Assembly (NCBI GenBank): GCA_948579315.1
Contig: CAPAOL010000022.1
Location: forward strand, 1 to 52,130
Direction: 5' to 3'
DNA: 52,130 bases
From: an uncultured Phocaeicola sp.
GTDB lineage: Bacteria > Bacteroidota > Bacteroidia > Bacteroidales > Bacteroidaceae
Made by a program: the position numbers and the translations under genes. How positions within the stretch are numbered: position 1 is the first letter of the stretch; each line of letters opens with the position of its first letter. A model generated the notes under the pieces. The model was not told the DNA's origin. It did not search any database and saw only the letters and a program-made list of their open reading frames with translations. Below, piece after piece: positions 51,163 through 52,130 of the stretch.

Positions 51163-51229
51163 AGGCACGGATTACACCGGATTAAGCGGATTATCTATTC
51201 AAACCGTGAAATCCGTGAAATCCGTGCCT
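51163..51229. repeat. Inverted repeat with internal CGGATT/AATCCG repeats (possible terminator)
   Basis: AGGCACGGATT at 51163-51173 pairs exactly with 51219-51229. The interior repeats CGGATT three times at spacings of 9-10 bp and carries CCGTGAAAT-type repeats on the other side. A T-rich stretch follows. It lies after the TPR gene and may end its transcript. The sequence looks like a dispersed Bacteroides intergenic repeat. Confidence 0.6.
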
Positions 51230-51292
51230 TTCTTCTTAAATTTCCCCATACCCCCAAAACTTCATTTTATAATTCTCAACTTTTAATTTACT

Positions 51293-51787
51293 ATGGCAAC
51301 AGCTTACCATAACTTATCCGAATATGATTTCAATTCCGTTCCGAATGCAGAAGCAATGAAATTTGGCATTGTCGTATCCGAATGGAACTTCAATATTACC
51401 GGTGCTTTACTGAAAGGCGCAGTAGATACATTAAAAAAACATGGAGCAAAAGACGAAAATATTCTGGTAAAAACTGTACCGGGAAGTTTCGAACTAACTT
51501 TTGGCGCCAATCAAATGATGGAAAATTGCGATATTGATGCAATTATTGCAATTGGTTGCGTAATTAAAGGAGATACTCCACATTTTGATTATGTTTGTAT
51601 GGGAGCAACCCAAGGAATTACCGAATTAAACGCAACTGGCGATATACCAGTCATTTACGGATTAATTACCACAAATACAATGGAGCAAGCAGAGGATCGT
51701 GCCGGTGGCAAACTGGGTAACAAAGGAGACGAATGTGCAATTTCTGCAATAAAAATGATCGATTTTGTTTGGAGTTTAAATAAATAG
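51293..51787 (+). CDS. ribH: 6,7-dimethyl-8-ribityllumazine synthase
   Basis: 164 residues, the normal size. Joins the ribityl-pyrimidine and dihydroxybutanone phosphate in the penultimate riboflavin step. Family segments are present: FGIVVSEWNFNITGALLKGA (substrate-binding aromatic residue), VPGSFELTFGANQM, IAIGCVIKGDTPHFDYVC (phosphate-binding and catalytic His) and PVIYGLITTNTMEQAEDRAG. The protein forms the lumazine synthase capsid. The promoter of the tRNA operon lies within its 3' end. Confidence 0.97.
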   Translation: MATAYHNLSEYDFNSVPNAEAMKFGIVVSEWNFNITGALLKGAVDTLKKHGAKDENILVKTVPGSFELTFGANQMMENCDIDAIIAIGCVIKGDTPHFDYVCMGATQGITELNATGDIPVIYGLITTNTMEQAEDRAGGKLGNKGDECAISAIKMIDFVWSLNK

Positions 51788-51798
51788 TTGTATCTTTG
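51768..51798 (+). promoter_or_regulatory. Promoter of the tRNA-Tyr/tRNA-Gly operon
   Basis: TTTG at 51768-51771 and TATCTTTG at 51791-51798, 19 bp apart, the full Bacteroides consensus. It overlaps the ribH stop region and lies 40 bp before the first tRNA. Confidence 0.8.
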
Positions 51799-51837
51799 CA
51801 CCGCAATTGAGAAACAAACCTCCTCAAAAGCAAAAAA

Positions 51838-51920
51838 GGGCAAATACCAGAGTGGCCAAATGGGGCAGACTGTAAATCTGCTGTCTTTCGACTTCGGTGG
51901 TTCGAATCCATCTTTGCCCA
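51838..51920 (+). tRNA. tRNA-Tyr (GTA)
   Basis: Acceptor stem GGGCAAA (51838-51844) pairs with TTTGCCC (51913-51919), discriminator A. The anticodon loop CTGTAAA carries GTA. A long variable arm of class II type and the GGTTCGAATCC T-arm are present. CCA is not encoded. Confidence 0.96.
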
Positions 51921-51929
51921 CAAAAATTT

Positions 51930-52002
51930 GCGGAAGTAGCTCAGTTGATAGAGCATTAGCCTTCCAAGCTGAGGGTCGCGGGTTTGAGCCCCGTCTTCCG
52001 CT
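51930..52002 (+). tRNA. tRNA-Gly (TCC)
   Basis: Acceptor stem GCGGAAG (51930-51936) pairs with CTTCCGC (51995-52001), discriminator T. The anticodon loop CTTCCAA carries TCC. The T-arm is GCGGGTTTGAGCCCCGT. It lies 9 bp after tRNA-Tyr in the same transcript. Confidence 0.96.
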
Positions 52003-52008
52003 CTCCAA

Positions 52009-52041
52009 AGAGAATCTAAGAAATTAGATTCTCTTTTTTTG
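52009..52041 (+). terminator. Intrinsic terminator of the tRNA operon
   Basis: Perfect 11-bp arms (AGAGAATCTAA at 52009-52019 and its complement at 52024-52034) with a 4-nt loop, then a run of seven T residues. It begins 7 bp after the last tRNA. Confidence 0.9.
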
Positions 52042-52130
52042 TTTTACCTTAGCCCACTAAGCATGCGGTACATTGGGGCTCAGTTGTAATTCTTGGGGGA
52101 TTGCGTTAAAATTCTTATTTTTGCATCATG

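Noticed and set aside
52116..52130. Promoter and start codon of another gene at the window end
   Set aside because: TATTTTTG at 52116-52123 fits the -7 box and an ATG occupies the last three bases, but the leader would be almost nil and no coding sequence is visible to judge.

Overview
The window is a chromosomal piece of a Bacteroides-type gut bacterium, close to the B. thetaiotaomicron/B. ovatus group as judged by eye. The evidence is: a SusC/SusD pair, a FecR/ECF sigma pair with STN and DUF4974 domains, a glycogen cluster of GH57, GT4 and GH133 enzymes, many lipoproteins, and promoters that repeatedly fit the Bacteroides consensus (TTTG, about 20 bp, TAnnTTTG) rather than the E. coli one.

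Layout. 1-5.3 kb: housekeeping genes serS, a fused Nfn-like ferredoxin/NAD(P) oxidoreductase, and convergent panC-panD. 5.4-13.0 kb: glycogen metabolism, with a short GT5-like protein and a DUF4270 lipoprotein on the + strand and a tight GH57-GT4-GH133 operon on the - strand. 13.4-27.1 kb: a leftward-reading nutrient-uptake locus: ECF sigma, FecR anti-sigma, SusC with an STN signalling domain, SusD, a probable degenerate metallopeptidase-like lipoprotein, a TlpA-type thioredoxin, an S9 peptidase and a second TlpA-type thioredoxin. It has no glycoside hydrolase, so peptides are the likelier substrate. 27.2-34.4 kb: MarC, a Crp/Fnr regulator, an orphan VirE/primase-like protein, and two tandem two-lobed retropepsin-like proteases. 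34.7-44.9 kb: housekeeping genes guaA, mscL, gapA, M3 peptidase, dCMP deaminase, S41 protease, 5-FTHF cyclo-ligase, a DciA-like gene and recF.

About 45.0-50.4 kb is a small integrated element bounded by an exact 19-bp direct repeat. It carries a tyrosine recombinase, a small NUMOD3-like protein, a Rep_trans-type replication initiator, a serine recombinase and two lipoproteins. Near its right end it has two interleaved inverted repeats, a pseudoknot topology. It sits in the recF/TPR-gene intergenic region, and the right copy of the repeat runs into a TAnnTTTG box of the host gene. The window closes with a TPR membrane protein, ribH and a tRNA-Tyr/tRNA-Gly operon.

The most unusual non-genic signal is three intergenic arrays (3893-4002, 30955-31108, 31186-31339). 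Their sequences are unrelated, but all keep a strict 22-bp period. They are not coding and not CRISPR, and I know of no named family for them.
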